From a virus: a DNA stretch of 35,152 nucleotides. The stretch is taken from positions 1 through 35,152 of the IMG/VR virus record IMGVR_UViG_3300027704_000069; one strand, written 5' to 3'. A program made the position numbers and the translations under genes. Of this stretch, positions 9,601 through 19,800 are shown piece after piece. Under the pieces are notes generated by a model. It was not told the origin of the DNA. It made no database searches and saw nothing but the letters and a program-made list of their open reading frames with translations. The first letter of the stretch is position 1, and each line of letters opens with the position of its first letter.

Positions 9601-12600
9601 CTGCTGTTAGTTTGGTTTGAATCTGAATAACTGCTTCTGCTGTTTTTGTATCTCTGTTAGTACTAGTAGAAGTTACAGCATAGGTTGCATTAAGACCAAG
9701 CACAGTTCTAGGGTCTCCAGATATAGTTAATCCGTTTGAATTATTATTTATACTTGTTAACACTAGCTTATTAGCTACAACCGCTGCAGAAACTTTACTT
9801 GTTAATGACGATGCGTTATTAATAGATTGTGCAACTTGTGTTACTGATAGAGCTATTTCAGAAGTAACAGTAGTACTTGCTGGGTGAGTTGTTGTTCCAC
9901 CCGATGGGAGTCCTAACTCAGTATTAGTAGCACTTGCTGATAATACTATAGAGTCTGTTATAAGTCCCATTGCTCTGCTTAACTGTAGCGTTAGTGGGTA
10001 AAGTCCATTTGTATTAATAGATGCTGTTACAAAACTTGTTCCAGTATAAGTATTAATCTTGTCTACAACCTCAGTGGCATTCATGCTGTTAGTCACGTGT
10101 ACTAATGTAACAACAATAACTGCGGCAGCAGCTGGTGCTGTCGTAAATGTTAGTGTTTGTCCAGTTATATTAAATCCAGTTTCAGCGGTGCCATCCACTG
10201 TTACTGTTACAAGACCTGTACTATATGTGCTAGCTGAAAGTGCTTGTGCTATTGTAAAGTCTGTTTGACTCGTTACACCTGTAAAGTTTTCAATTACGTT
10301 TGCTGGTGTTGTATCAAAATCAACTACTATAGAATTTAGTGTAATACTTTTACCTGTAACATCAGCTATAGCAACTGGTGTTGTATACGGTGTTGTATTG
10401 CCTGTTAGCTCTGCACCTGCTGTAACAGTAGTTACAAGACCATTATTTACAAAGTTAATATTTACTGGCACTCCGCCGTGTGTAATAGTAAGTGGTCCAA
10501 GGCTAGGTAAGAATGTTGGATTTGAAACTGAACCAGTTGCTGTGATATCATTGTAGATAGTTGCTGTGATATCATTGTAGATTGTATTGGTATCATTAAA
10601 AGCAAACTGTGGTATTCCTGCAATATTTACTAATGTTCCGTTTGGAAATGATGCATTTGTTTCTGATCCTGTCACTACAATATTATCTGTTGCAACAGTC
10701 AATCCAGTAAAGTCTACTATACAATTCCATAGTTGCCCGTTGTGTCTTACTTGCTCACCCTTTTTATAACTTGTATAATTATTCCAAGTAGGTATTTTTG
10801 CAAATGCTGCTGTCTTATCAAACGCAGCACTAATACCAGCTGCATTTTCAATTTGGTATTTTGTTTCTGTTTTAAGTGTTTCGCCACCTGTTAGTATGCC
10901 AGCAACAGAATCATTGTAGCTTAATGTATCAAACGTAATTACCTTATCATTAACTGTCTTAGCGTTTGTTTTATATATTACATTAGCCTTAATGTCTGCT
11001 ATAGATGTAGGTGCTGCATTTAATGATACAGTTTGTGGGGACGAGTTAATATCACTTGATACTATTTCTATCTCAAGTGGATCTTCCATGTCGCTATTAC
11101 CAAGTGTAGATTGTCTAAACATATATTGTTCAAATGCTGAAACTGATGAATTGTCACCACTTAGTAAATTGCTTTTGCCTATGTGTTGTAACGCATTCTT
11201 TGTACCTTTTTCTTTAATTACACCTTGGTAGTAATTTGTAAGTACGTTCTTATCAATCCCTATGCCATCTAGTAATTGTCCATCTACATTGCCTATTGTT
11301 AAATCTTTTGCTTTTGTAAATGCCTCATTAAATTCGTTTACGTCTGTTCTATAAATGTCGTCTACACTTTGCACTGCACTGTCAAAGTTTTGTACAATAT
11401 GATTATCAACTACTAAGTAACCCGGTGCTTTCTTTTCACCTGTCCAATTACTTGTTCGTTGTCCTCTTACTAACAAACGTTCTTGGCGTCTGTTCTTAAT
11501 GTCATCAAACAAATGTATTCCTAGCTTTGTTTTGTTTTCAAATATTACAACATGTTCATAATCTAATACTGCACTAGTAATACTTCCTATAAATTCTTTA
11601 TTCTTTGTTTCAATGTTTACTGTTCCATCTGTACGCGATATGCTTAAATCACTTGTCTGTAATCTATTAGAATTAGTATCTAGTACATCGTTGTTGTTAT
11701 ATTCTAGTTGATTATATTCATATACATGACCGTGTGTTGGCTTGAACTTTATTTCTCTGCCTAGTTGTAAAATGTATAGATTATCAACTTCTGCAGTTAC
11801 CGACCAAGTAACAAAATCAGCTGCGGAACTATCGCCGTCATATACAATTGTGTATCCGCTTGTTCGCATCCATTCCCAATAGCCTCGTATAAAGTTATAT
11901 GTGTCCTGCACCCTTTCAAAGACAACATCATATTCTGCTATGCTAGCTGTTGCTACAAAATCATTATATCGTCTTACTTGTTGATTCGCAATAGTCTGTG
12001 TTGTGTAATTTGTTGCTCTTACTAAGTTTGGCTCAAAGAATTTAAACTCTCTGTTGTTATTACTTAGACCTGATACTGTCCAGCCAGTTAGTGTTTTTTT
12101 AATAATTACTGCACTTGCTGTAACTGAATCTGTTACCGCGCCATTGTACATTTCAATATTAAAATCGCCTTCACCGAGTATAAAATCACCCGAGATGCTG
12201 CTGTCTGCAGATATATCTAGTAAATGTTTACTAGTAAATCCAGATAACTTTTCTTGTAGTTTAGTTGTTAAGTTACTATACAATTCACTTTGACTAATGT
12301 TGTTATGATTTCTACGAATATAATTGTACTGTGCTTGTGCTATTCCGTTCGCTACAAATGGAATCTTTTTAAGTTCAATGTCTACACAAATATCATTTGC
12401 TGCACCAGTTGTACCTACATAAGAAAGTACTGGTGTGTTAGTAAAGTGTAAGCCACGTTCTATTAAACTTATGCTATCAATTGTGCCAGTGTTTGGGCCA
12501 GTGCCTTCTTTAAAATTATATGTTGCTTTAGCAATAGTACTATCGTAATCATCTAATATTTTAAACCACCCAGTTCTTTCTGCAGCAGTTGGTGGATTAG

Positions 12601-15600
12601 TACCTGTAAGTGTTATATTAGAAATTGAACTTCCATAAACCTCTCCAGGCATTTTATAATCAACACTTGCTGGAAGCAATTCATTGTAACGACCTACGTT
12701 TGCTATTTTTGAATAAGTCCTACTAATAAATCCAGGCTGAAAGAATGCTGTCCATGCTTTTGCTGGAAGTAATTTTGATATAGCATCTACTGTCATTGCT
12801 TGTCCATTTGCTGCCGAGCGCCAGTTAATTTCAACTGGTCCCCAATCACCAAACACAAAGTCTGCTTCTTTTGCAACATTTGTAACATTACTATTTGGGT
12901 CTAACACTACGCTAATAGATTCCAATGTGCCATCTGTTTTAACTGGGCATCTAGTTGACCAGTCCCAATTGTGTCTTGCATATTTTACATCCTGTACTAT
13001 ATTTGAATAAGCTGGATTCTCTACTATGCCGTTTATTAATGCCTTATGTAGTGCTACTCTCTTAGATGCATCTGTCCAACTATAATAAGTATCCCACCAG
13101 CTTGGTTTAAATCCATACCCGAGCATGTGCCACGGAGTAATATGTGGAGTACACGTTCCAAATAAATGTGTGTATGCACCCTTGTAGTGTCCTGGCAACG
13201 TAGTACCAAAATCTTCATATGTGTTTATTGTGCTGTAATTCCAAGTAGTTTCATCAGATGCACTATAGTAACCAGTTGTGTTTAAACTTGTAATACTATT
13301 ATGTTTTGCCCATTGGTAGTAATATTTTTCTAAATAATTATTTAAATCATTTATTGCAAACCAAGAGCTTGTATGTTTGGATGGAATAAATTCAATTGGT
13401 GATGCTATTCGTTCTGCAGCTAGCCAGCCATACATAATATCAAATTTCACTATTCCAGCAAATATACGTTTTTCCATTTCAAACACTACTGCATTAACCG
13501 GATCAAATGTTGCGCCTGCATTTATATTTTCAATATCTTTTCCAGTTACATCTATTTGCATGCCGTCGTGTGTATATAATGTGTTTAAATGTACTTGAGG
13601 TTCAACACCGTATGCTAATCCAAGTTTTACCATGCTAGGTGGAATAAAACAAGGCTCGTCCATTTGAGAATAATAAATTTCTACAACTGCATTAGTTCCT
13701 GGCGCAGTGCTTAACAAAACTGTATCACCGTTAATAGTGTAATCAGTATCCTTAAGAAGAAGTTTTCTACTAGAGCTTTCTGTTAAGTAGACATATACAT
13801 GGTCTCTAATATTAAGATCACCATTAAATATATATCTTGTTTTAAATTTTGTTGTTGTAGCATTTTTTGTTATAAACGATTGCATGTCATCTGTTTGTGT
13901 AAACAGCATGTTAGACGCTTTGTATAAACCATCATCATGTTTATTTTTAATAACTTGTTGTATTGCTTTGTCAGTTAAGTTTTGTATACTTGTAGCACCT
14001 GTTGTACTATATACTCGTCTGGCTTGTGCTATAACTCTGTTTCTAAAACCTACATAATCATTTGCCTGTTCGTTTAATGCACCAGTGATACTTAGTTTAC
14101 TGTCAGAATAATTAATATCATTCATTATACTAATATCTTCTGACATAAAGATAGTGCCTCCGTAATATGGAGTATGTGGAATACTTGCAAAGTTATTCTC
14201 ACCAAATGTGTTGCCGCTAAAGTTTGGCATAGCATTTAATTTGCTTTCCCAATGGCTAAGTGTTTCACTTATTGTAAATGTGCTTATTGGAGTATTGTGT
14301 ACGTTATGAGTTAGCACATCTGGTAAACTTGTATTTGTTGTTTTATTTGTTAAGTCGTTATTATTCCAATAAAAATCTACAATGTCGCCTTTCTTAAAAA
14401 TACTATTATCAATTGTAGTAGTAGTAAAAGCAGCATTTTGTGTTTCTTGTGAATTCAATACTTCCTTACCATTAACTATAGTTTTATGAAATAAGTTATC
14501 CCATTTATTTGTTATGAAAAATGTTTGTAAAAGTACGCCATTAACTAATACATCAAATTGTTTATTGTTACTAGATGCACTTGTTGTTATAGTTGTAGTT
14601 GTTCCTACTGTTGTAGTTGTAATTTCAGACTGTGTGGAAAATGTTATTGTATCACTTGTTAAATTATGCAACACAAACTCTTGTCCTACACCTACCATAT
14701 AAAGGCTAGCTGTACCTACTCTTGCTGTAGATTGTACACCATCACTATTAACAATTGTTATAGCAAGCTGATCGCCAGATGATTGATATCTAACTGCATC
14801 TGAATGAACGTAATACGATTGTGTTGGTCTCCAGTTACTTTGTCCATAAGGAATTACTAATGGAGCATCATCAATTGTTATTTCGTATTGAATGTGTTCA
14901 CTTGCACCTGCTGATTTACCAGCCGGTGTGTATATTGATTTTAATACATCACTCTGTTTAAACAACGTATAACCTGTTTGGGCTTTAGTGTGTGATAAGT
15001 TATCATTTTCAACATGTTGGAAACTATTTAAATACTTTTTAGTTATAATAAAGTTTTCAAATTCATACTCGCCACCCTTTGGTGTATCTTTAAAACATAA
15101 TACTTTTCCTAGTTCGCTGTCTAATACTGTTCCAGTTCCTTTTTTGTATCCAAATATATTTGCGCCTTTGAATCCAATACCGTTTATGTTTTCTAATCCA
15201 ATGCCTTCTTGATTATACAATCTATACAATGGGTATTGATTTATTTTAGTTTTTTGTTGTGCTAATTTAATTACGCCTGCTTCTACAAATACGTCTGCAT
15301 CATTCCATAAACTATTTGTACTATTCTTAATAGAGAATGTATTGTTGTTAGTTAATGTAACAGATGCTGGTGTAGCTCCTACTGTGTAATACTTAAGGTC
15401 TGTGCCGTCTATGTAAACATAAGTAGTACCTGCTGCAAATGCTGCTATTGTTGCTGATTCAGCTGCGGTAACGCCATGGTCAACTGCTAACTTATTTTCT
15501 GCTTGGGTATCTGCTTCGTTATGTTCGTGTTTGCTACATTCCCACATGTTTAGTCCAGCGTTGTATTCAATAATAGGTCTAAGTGCTTGTCTGGTTTGTT

Positions 15601-16807
15601 TTAGTATTTCAGAAAAATTATAATTAGGTAGTAATGTTTTTAACTTATTAATTGTGCTGATGTTTACCCAATGGTTTGCTCTGCTCCATGCACTTTGAAG
15701 TGCGTCATGTTTTGCAACAACAATATAATCTTTTAATGGAGTTACTGGTAATCCGCTGTTATACATTACATTATTTGTTGGAGATACTGTTAGTCCAGCT
15801 AATTCTTTTGTAGTTGCGGATGCTATTGCAACATCACCAGAAGTAGGATCAACTGTTACTGAAAATATATCTGTATTATTAGTTGCACCGTGTGTCCAAC
15901 TTCCGGTAAACTTTACAAATACATTGTTAGCAAGTTGAGTAGGATTATCAATACTTGTATCAAAAAGGAAGCCATCAAATATTGGAAGCCTTGATGTGTT
16001 TGCATTAAAGGCTGTAATTCTAGCCTCTGGTGTTCCTGTGTATGTAGTAGCAGTGCCTGGGCTCACATTAAATATTTTTGGATTAGTATATACTCCATCA
16101 GTTGATTGTGTGTGCTTTACTGTATTATTATATACTCTAGTTCCAGTAGCATTAAAATATTCGTGTAATCTATGTTTGCCTGTTGAACCTGATACTAAAT
16201 ATGTTTTGTTTAATATAGCCGCATGTCCTGACCCAGTAAATTTAATTAGCATGCCTTCTTCAACAGTAAACGTATTGTTGTCGTCTGTTATAGTAGATAA
16301 TCCTGTTGCTATATCTGTTGTTGGGTTTTTAGCAGCGCCTGTCCATATACTTTCGTATACCGGCAACTCTTCTACCCAGTGATAGTTTTTATAATTAATA
16401 AATTTATCAATGTCAATTGGTGGATTAAAACTATATAAGCTAGAAGCATAAGCAGCATTATAATTATATGTAGCAAAGTTCTCATTAATAGAATGTGCAA
16501 CATCGTCAAATGTAATCATATTAGTTACATTGTCACTGTTGTCATATGAGATAACTCCAGGTTGTAATTGGTTCTTAGTACGTAATGCTTTATGAAACTT
16601 TGGTTCCAAGTACGTATCAGTTGATAATGCATCCTTGCCTGTTCTGCTTCCAATATAACCATTTAAATCTTCAAGCGGTCCTTTTGAAACCATTTGATCT
16701 AATGTACTGTCTAACCAATTTTTATTTAACTCTGTTTGAAATACCTTCGGTAAAAACTTACTTGTCTTTATATTGTTAACTGAATTTTGGCCTGCTTTCT
16801 TTTTCAT
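6686..16807 (-). CDS. Giant baseplate/tail structural protein, 3373 aa (gp7/gp8 position)
   Basis: This single frame covers 10.1 kb with no internal stop. ATG 16807 has AGGAT upstream and lies 3 bp after gp6, the place of gp7 in T4. The N-terminus (FLPKVFQTELNKNWLDSTLD and GPLEDLNGYIGSR) is typical of the very large structural proteins of marine T4-like phages. The middle has Trp-rich conserved blocks (HMLGYGFKPSWWDTYYSW near residue 1220, FVFGDWGPVEINWRSAANG). Residues about 2075-2480 are low-complexity, Thr/Ala/Asn-rich beta repeats that look inserted, including a domain shared with the 478-aa structural protein and an exact 24-bp tandem duplication. The end carries GELIEFAKTSATLLSITTRE, a module common in phage tail proteins. 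T4 gp7 is about 1030 residues, so this is over three times longer. It probably forms the outer baseplate wedge; gp7 identity is by position, not proven. Confidence 0.8.
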   Translation of the reverse strand: MKKKAGQNSVNNIKTSKFLPKVFQTELNKNWLDSTLDQMVSKGPLEDLNGYIGSRTGKDALSTDTYLEPKFHKALRTKNQLQPGVISYDNSDNVTNMITFDDVAHSINENFATYNYNAAYASSLYSFNPPIDIDKFINYKNYHWVEELPVYESIWTGAAKNPTTDIATGLSTITDDNNTFTVEEGMLIKFTGSGHAAILNKTYLVSGSTGKHRLHEYFNATGTRVYNNTVKHTQSTDGVYTNPKIFNVSPGTATTYTGTPEARITAFNANTSRLPIFDGFLFDTSIDNPTQLANNVFVKFTGSWTHGATNNTDIFSVTVDPTSGDVAIASATTKELAGLTVSPTNNVMYNSGLPVTPLKDYIVVAKHDALQSAWSRANHWVNISTINKLKTLLPNYNFSEILKQTRQALRPIIEYNAGLNMWECSKHEHNEADTQAENKLAVDHGVTAAESATIAAFAAGTTYVYIDGTDLKYYTVGATPASVTLTNNNTFSIKNSTNSLWNDADVFVEAGVIKLAQQKTKINQYPLYRLYNQEGIGLENINGIGFKGANIFGYKKGTGTVLDSELGKVLCFKDTPKGGEYEFENFIITKKYLNSFQHVENDNLSHTKAQTGYTLFKQSDVLKSIYTPAGKSAGASEHIQYEITIDDAPLVIPYGQSNWRPTQSYYVHSDAVRYQSSGDQLAITIVNSDGVQSTARVGTASLYMVGVGQEFVLHNLTSDTITFSTQSEITTTTVGTTTTITTSASSNNKQFDVLVNGVLLQTFFITNKWDNLFHKTIVNGKEVLNSQETQNAAFTTTTIDNSIFKKGDIVDFYWNNNDLTNKTTNTSLPDVLTHNVHNTPISTFTISETLSHWESKLNAMPNFSGNTFGENNFASIPHTPYYGGTIFMSEDISIMNDINYSDSKLSITGALNEQANDYVGFRNRVIAQARRVYSTTGATSIQNLTDKAIQQVIKNKHDDGLYKASNMLFTQTDDMQSFITKNATTTKFKTRYIFNGDLNIRDHVYVYLTESSSRKLLLKDTDYTINGDTVLLSTAPGTNAVVEIYYSQMDEPCFIPPSMVKLGLAYGVEPQVHLNTLYTHDGMQIDVTGKDIENINAGATFDPVNAVVFEMEKRIFAGIVKFDIMYGWLAAERIASPIEFIPSKHTSSWFAINDLNNYLEKYYYQWAKHNSITSLNTTGYYSASDETTWNYSTINTYEDFGTTLPGHYKGAYTHLFGTCTPHITPWHMLGYGFKPSWWDTYYSWTDASKRVALHKALINGIVENPAYSNIVQDVKYARHNWDWSTRCPVKTDGTLESISVVLDPNSNVTNVAKEADFVFGDWGPVEINWRSAANGQAMTVDAISKLLPAKAWTAFFQPGFISRTYSKIANVGRYNELLPASVDYKMPGEVYGSSISNITLTGTNPPTAAERTGWFKILDDYDSTIAKATYNFKEGTGPNTGTIDSISLIERGLHFTNTPVLSYVGTTGAANDICVDIELKKIPFVANGIAQAQYNYIRRNHNNISQSELYSNLTTKLQEKLSGFTSKHLLDISADSSISGDFILGEGDFNIEMYNGAVTDSVTASAVIIKKTLTGWTVSGLSNNNREFKFFEPNLVRATNYTTQTIANQQVRRYNDFVATASIAEYDVVFERVQDTYNFIRGYWEWMRTSGYTIVYDGDSSAADFVTWSVTAEVDNLYILQLGREIKFKPTHGHVYEYNQLEYNNNDVLDTNSNRLQTSDLSISRTDGTVNIETKNKEFIGSITSAVLDYEHVVIFENKTKLGIHLFDDIKNRRQERLLVRGQRTSNWTGEKKAPGYLVVDNHIVQNFDSAVQSVDDIYRTDVNEFNEAFTKAKDLTIGNVDGQLLDGIGIDKNVLTNYYQGVIKEKGTKNALQHIGKSNLLSGDNSSVSAFEQYMFRQSTLGNSDMEDPLEIEIVSSDINSSPQTVSLNAAPTSIADIKANVIYKTNAKTVNDKVITFDTLSYNDSVAGILTGGETLKTETKYQIENAAGISAAFDKTAAFAKIPTWNNYTSYKKGEQVRHNGQLWNCIVDFTGLTVATDNIVVTGSETNASFPNGTLVNIAGIPQFAFNDTNTIYNDITATIYNDITATGSVSNPTFLPSLGPLTITHGGVPVNINFVNNGLVTTVTAGAELTGNTTPYTTPVAIADVTGKSITLNSIVVDFDTTPANVIENFTGVTSQTDFTIAQALSASTYSTGLVTVTVDGTAETGFNITGQTLTFTTAPAAAAVIVVTLVHVTNSMNATEVVDKINTYTGTSFVTASINTNGLYPLTLQLSRAMGLITDSIVLSASATNTELGLPSGGTTTHPASTTVTSEIALSVTQVAQSINNASSLTSKVSAAVVANKLVLTSINNNSNGLTISGDPRTVLGLNATYAVTSTSTNRDTKTAEAVIQIQTKLTAANSTVTIVELGNAIVITSPEASLELGATNFNTLAGLSTGTVTAIGSTIKNTFITSPASFAATDDDDALYNILVTNDSDFEIASSGSIVTKFYGWNVLQVQHFGAAQVPLFTKSTDGSTCGICAGVSSKDGNDAEITTDVSHMLQVGDFVQLLNTTTTPNIDGIHKITKLGIGSYADRIFYIDEFIEKCGNAVSVKPLVTTRFKDVPARNNTIANTRWNLPTNKLVFASSLTVGGLLGTYVYKTATGNTWTDIVRQTTHRPTNTDIDSIVIYNHKDNKSKVQLEAWDPMRKIIPGIAQQNLDYINVSDNAIYTTSSDTNQLIDTDSAWGEEQLGTRWWDTSKVRYYDYDQGSTAYKSVVWGMLYPGSEVVVWEWVKASVPPDDYNDAVKNSTEILGTIATGAAFSVYDSVADEHLYYYTIAKEWNKQTNSYNDVYYYWVKNKTTISDTRELSAFDVANIIEDPTTSGISWFAVVGDKEFIIDNIQYYVDDKNTVIQINKAGDKYKSHNEWTLITKDSDLIPEYYINGMRQNLAGRDTAKNLLPFQSLHRFNRFGDDIDIGQTWFNDLTDARRNAAVTINMLLQHINLDQEYKDTWDRTFIANGFPKRLWTWHDYRLASYTGTTNHTTTVTSYADLANIDRDFHVVAKIAVFDTAVQRNRSEIYAYNDVTNKWDLVLKKNITIQFNVDLLTLEGGWDMAAFDSTPFDQADIAEYWETIITALQKDIFVHYNVHYMNTLFFSIVNHTLSSFAQTNWVRKTTYIKLELNNIIDSTTKKYKKNNISNVLGYIQEVKPFHTKVSTVVTKYAPKEESTVELTPTESLRINVQTNVVGSTEAATSRTFVHIQDKAGVVVAHALQETKRTTITAPLGVADTTISGTFGAFSATGFAYIGGELIEFAKTSATLLSITTREVSGTFAISAAIGKSITEVAGLTFSNPATTLQYQALSEELLQTSPSSVLAQELQALGQGITL
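10105..10301 (-). repeat. Dispersed beta-domain repeat, copy B
   Basis: Partner of 3711-3908, encoding residues about 2169-2234 of the giant protein (DFTIAQALSASTYSTGLVTV ... LTFTTAPAAAAVIVVTLVH). A weaker third relative may be near 13680-13800 (DYTINGDTVLLSTAPGTNAV). Confidence 0.75.
10535..10582. repeat. Exact 24-bp tandem duplication in giant structural gene
   Basis: 10535-10558 and 10559-10582 are identical. On the minus strand they encode IYNDITAT twice (residues about 2076-2091). The frame is preserved. Confidence 0.95.
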
Positions 16808-16809
16808 TG

Positions 16810-19800
16810 TTAATATCCTGTTTTACTAATGTTTGTGGCTGTAATGTTTTCAATAATATCTATGTCGTCAGTGTCTACGTCTGGTATAATAAGTTCGTTA
16901 CTGTTTGGTGTGTATTCAAACAAATCACCAAAGCCGCTATTAGTACCCTGTGGGACAATAACAAAACTACTTAGCACACCTGCAAGTTGCTTGTGTACGT
17001 ATGCTGCCAGTTCTGTAAAGTAAAATGTTTCACCAAAATCCCAATTACTTGCATCAAAAAAGTTATTGATTGCAGTAACGGTTCTTGATTTTAAATCACT
17101 ATCTGTAATATTCGAACCATACAATTTAATTATTCTAAACTTTGCTTGAAGATGCTGTTCTGCATAATTACCAAACATTGGTTTATACTTAACTGGTTTA
17201 AAGACAATAGTATCACTAATTGCTTTCTTTTCAACTACACCTGTAAATTTCATTCCTAGTTCATAACTAGTGGGTGGAAGTGGCTCGACTAATACTGTGC
17301 CTTTTAAATAGTTTTTATATTCTGTATCATATGCTTTTGTTAATGCAAATACATCTATAACATTTGTAAAGCTAGGATCAACTACTTGGTTTTCAGAAGC
17401 AATGTGCTCCCATTCAAAGTTTAAGCCTGTGGTTCCAATTGCAGATGTTTCAATAAACACATCAGGGTTGTCTGGTCTACTGTCAGCGTTTCCATCTATT
17501 AATGTTAATCTGTAAATAGTTGAATCTGTATTTTCAAATCCGTAAACATAGTAAGAACCAATAGTAGCTATGCTTCCAGAGCTAACTCCAATTAACCCTA
17601 TCTTATCACGTTTTGCTTTTTTAGTATAAGTTCCTAGTTCTAATTCATTTGTAATGTTTCCTAGTTTTACTGAAGCACTACTAAAATTAATTCTCGTTGT
17701 TCTTAAGTAAATATCAAATGCTGTTCCTGTAGAATTAAAATAAACTACCCAGCTTGTAGGCAGGGTATCAAATGTTGGAAAGGCATCGCCTGCATTAAAT
17801 ACAGCAGGGCTAGTATCAACTAACCAGTTTTTATTTATATAATCATATCTTATAGTAAACGATCTATTTGCTTTTATATAAGCTAATATTAGATTTTGTT
17901 CTTTTACAGAAAACGTTCTAGCTAATGCAGGGTATATAATATTAATTGTTGCATTGTCTGGAATTACAGTATCTAATGTAATTGCACCAGTGCCGTCTGC
18001 TCGTTTGCCAGTTGGCGAACCTGCTGCAACTCCTGTTCCTTCTATACCAAGTCCGTGTGCAAATATATCAACTACTTTCGCCCACTTAGTTGTACTACCT
18101 GATGTAAATTCAATCAATGCGCCAGGCGTAATATGTTTCATATAATCTGTTGCTGTAGTTCCAACTCTTGTAATAACTGCAGATTCTGTGATATAACCAG
18201 TTAATAATCCTGTTGCTGTTTCGCTTGGATTCTGCCATACAACTGAATTAGGAGTGTAAGAATGCGTTGTATCTCTTAATGTTGTAAATGCATTACGAAA
18301 TCCAATATAATATAAATTAACAAATTCATCATTATTTAATATATTCTTAATATGTTTGTCATATACTAATTGCGGACTATCTGTTGAAGCTGTTGAAACT
18401 GAGATTAATTTGTCCGTTTTATTTACAGCCGCATCTTTACCTGTTAGGTATAAATTGCTGTATGTTCCTGTAGGGTCACTAAACTTTGAATATCTGCTGT
18501 GCCCACTAAATGTTCTGTTAATACTCTTTATCTTTAATATACCGCCTGTTGCATTTCCTAACAATGTATTGTAGTCTTGTGCTGTAATCATTCTATCTTG
18601 ACTTGCATAATTCTTTGGAGCAGCTTCTCTTATTTCATCTAACGTTTCATTTGCACTTGCATTTGAAATTGGTTGCTTTAACTGTATGCCAAATGTTGCA
18701 GTATATAAGTTGCCATCAGCACCTGTGTAGTTTACCTGTACTCTTTTATTTGGTAAATCATCTGGTCTAACAATATACGTACTGTTTACACTTGTTCTGT
18801 ACCAGACTCTAATTGTATCCTTAGGAATATTGCCAAATGTTTTGTCTGCGAATAAAATTGATATTTTATTATCTTCTCTAGTCTTGACACTAAATATATC
18901 TCGTTGACCTGAAGCTAAGTTATTATAAATTACATTACTATTAACGTCTGTAACTTTTGACCATTCTTTAGTAACATTGCTTGTGGTATTAATATTTTGT
19001 ACCCACACATCTGTGCTGTTTACATTTTTAGCACCAATATCTAATGAGATATTATCAATTGGGCTTGCTATATTAAAATCTTCATAGAACAGGCTACCTT
19101 GTTTAACTCCAAAAAAGAAACCCGTGTTAGTACTCTTTATGCCCTTGCCATCATTTTTAAAATAAATTCCGACACTACCTACTGGGTTTGGAGATTTTTC
19201 TGTAAATGTTGTTGCTGTATTATCATAATCACTGCTTATAACATTATATACAGAAGATGTACCTAGTACCGATCCAGTTACATCAAATTTAATTTGGTTG
19301 GGAGTATTGTTAAGATCATAGAAGTCTGTTGTTACATTATTAATTACTACAGATTTTTTTGGACTACCGTATTGATTATTGTTTTCCAGAACTGCATTAA
19401 CAACTGTAATAAAGTCATCTAAATTATTAACATTATTACTTATTTCATACATTATATCTTTGCCGCCTAGACTATCGCCTGCACTTCCAATAATTGCTTC
19501 GTTCGTTTTAACACTCATTACTTTCATCTCACCGTACGCTGGCACGTTACGTCGTGGTTGATATCCTAAAAATTCTGCTAATTTATAAACTGATTCTTGT
19601 CTTTGTGATGTGCTTATAAAATTGTTTCTTGCATTCAAGTCTAGCCTGTATGCTAAGTTGTGTCCAAACTGTGCAACTACATCTAGTAGTGATACAACTA
19701 CATCTAGTAGTGATACAAATTCAGCTGATTCTACCCAGTCATTGTAGTTCTCTGGATAATTATTGCGAACATGATCGACCATAGCAGAACGAATTGTATC

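Noticed and set aside
9744-9751. Perfect TATAAATA on the minus strand inside the giant gene
   Set aside because: It encodes Asn-Asn codons in AT-rich sequence, no gene starts downstream; likely chance. The same applies to 17832-17839 in gp6.
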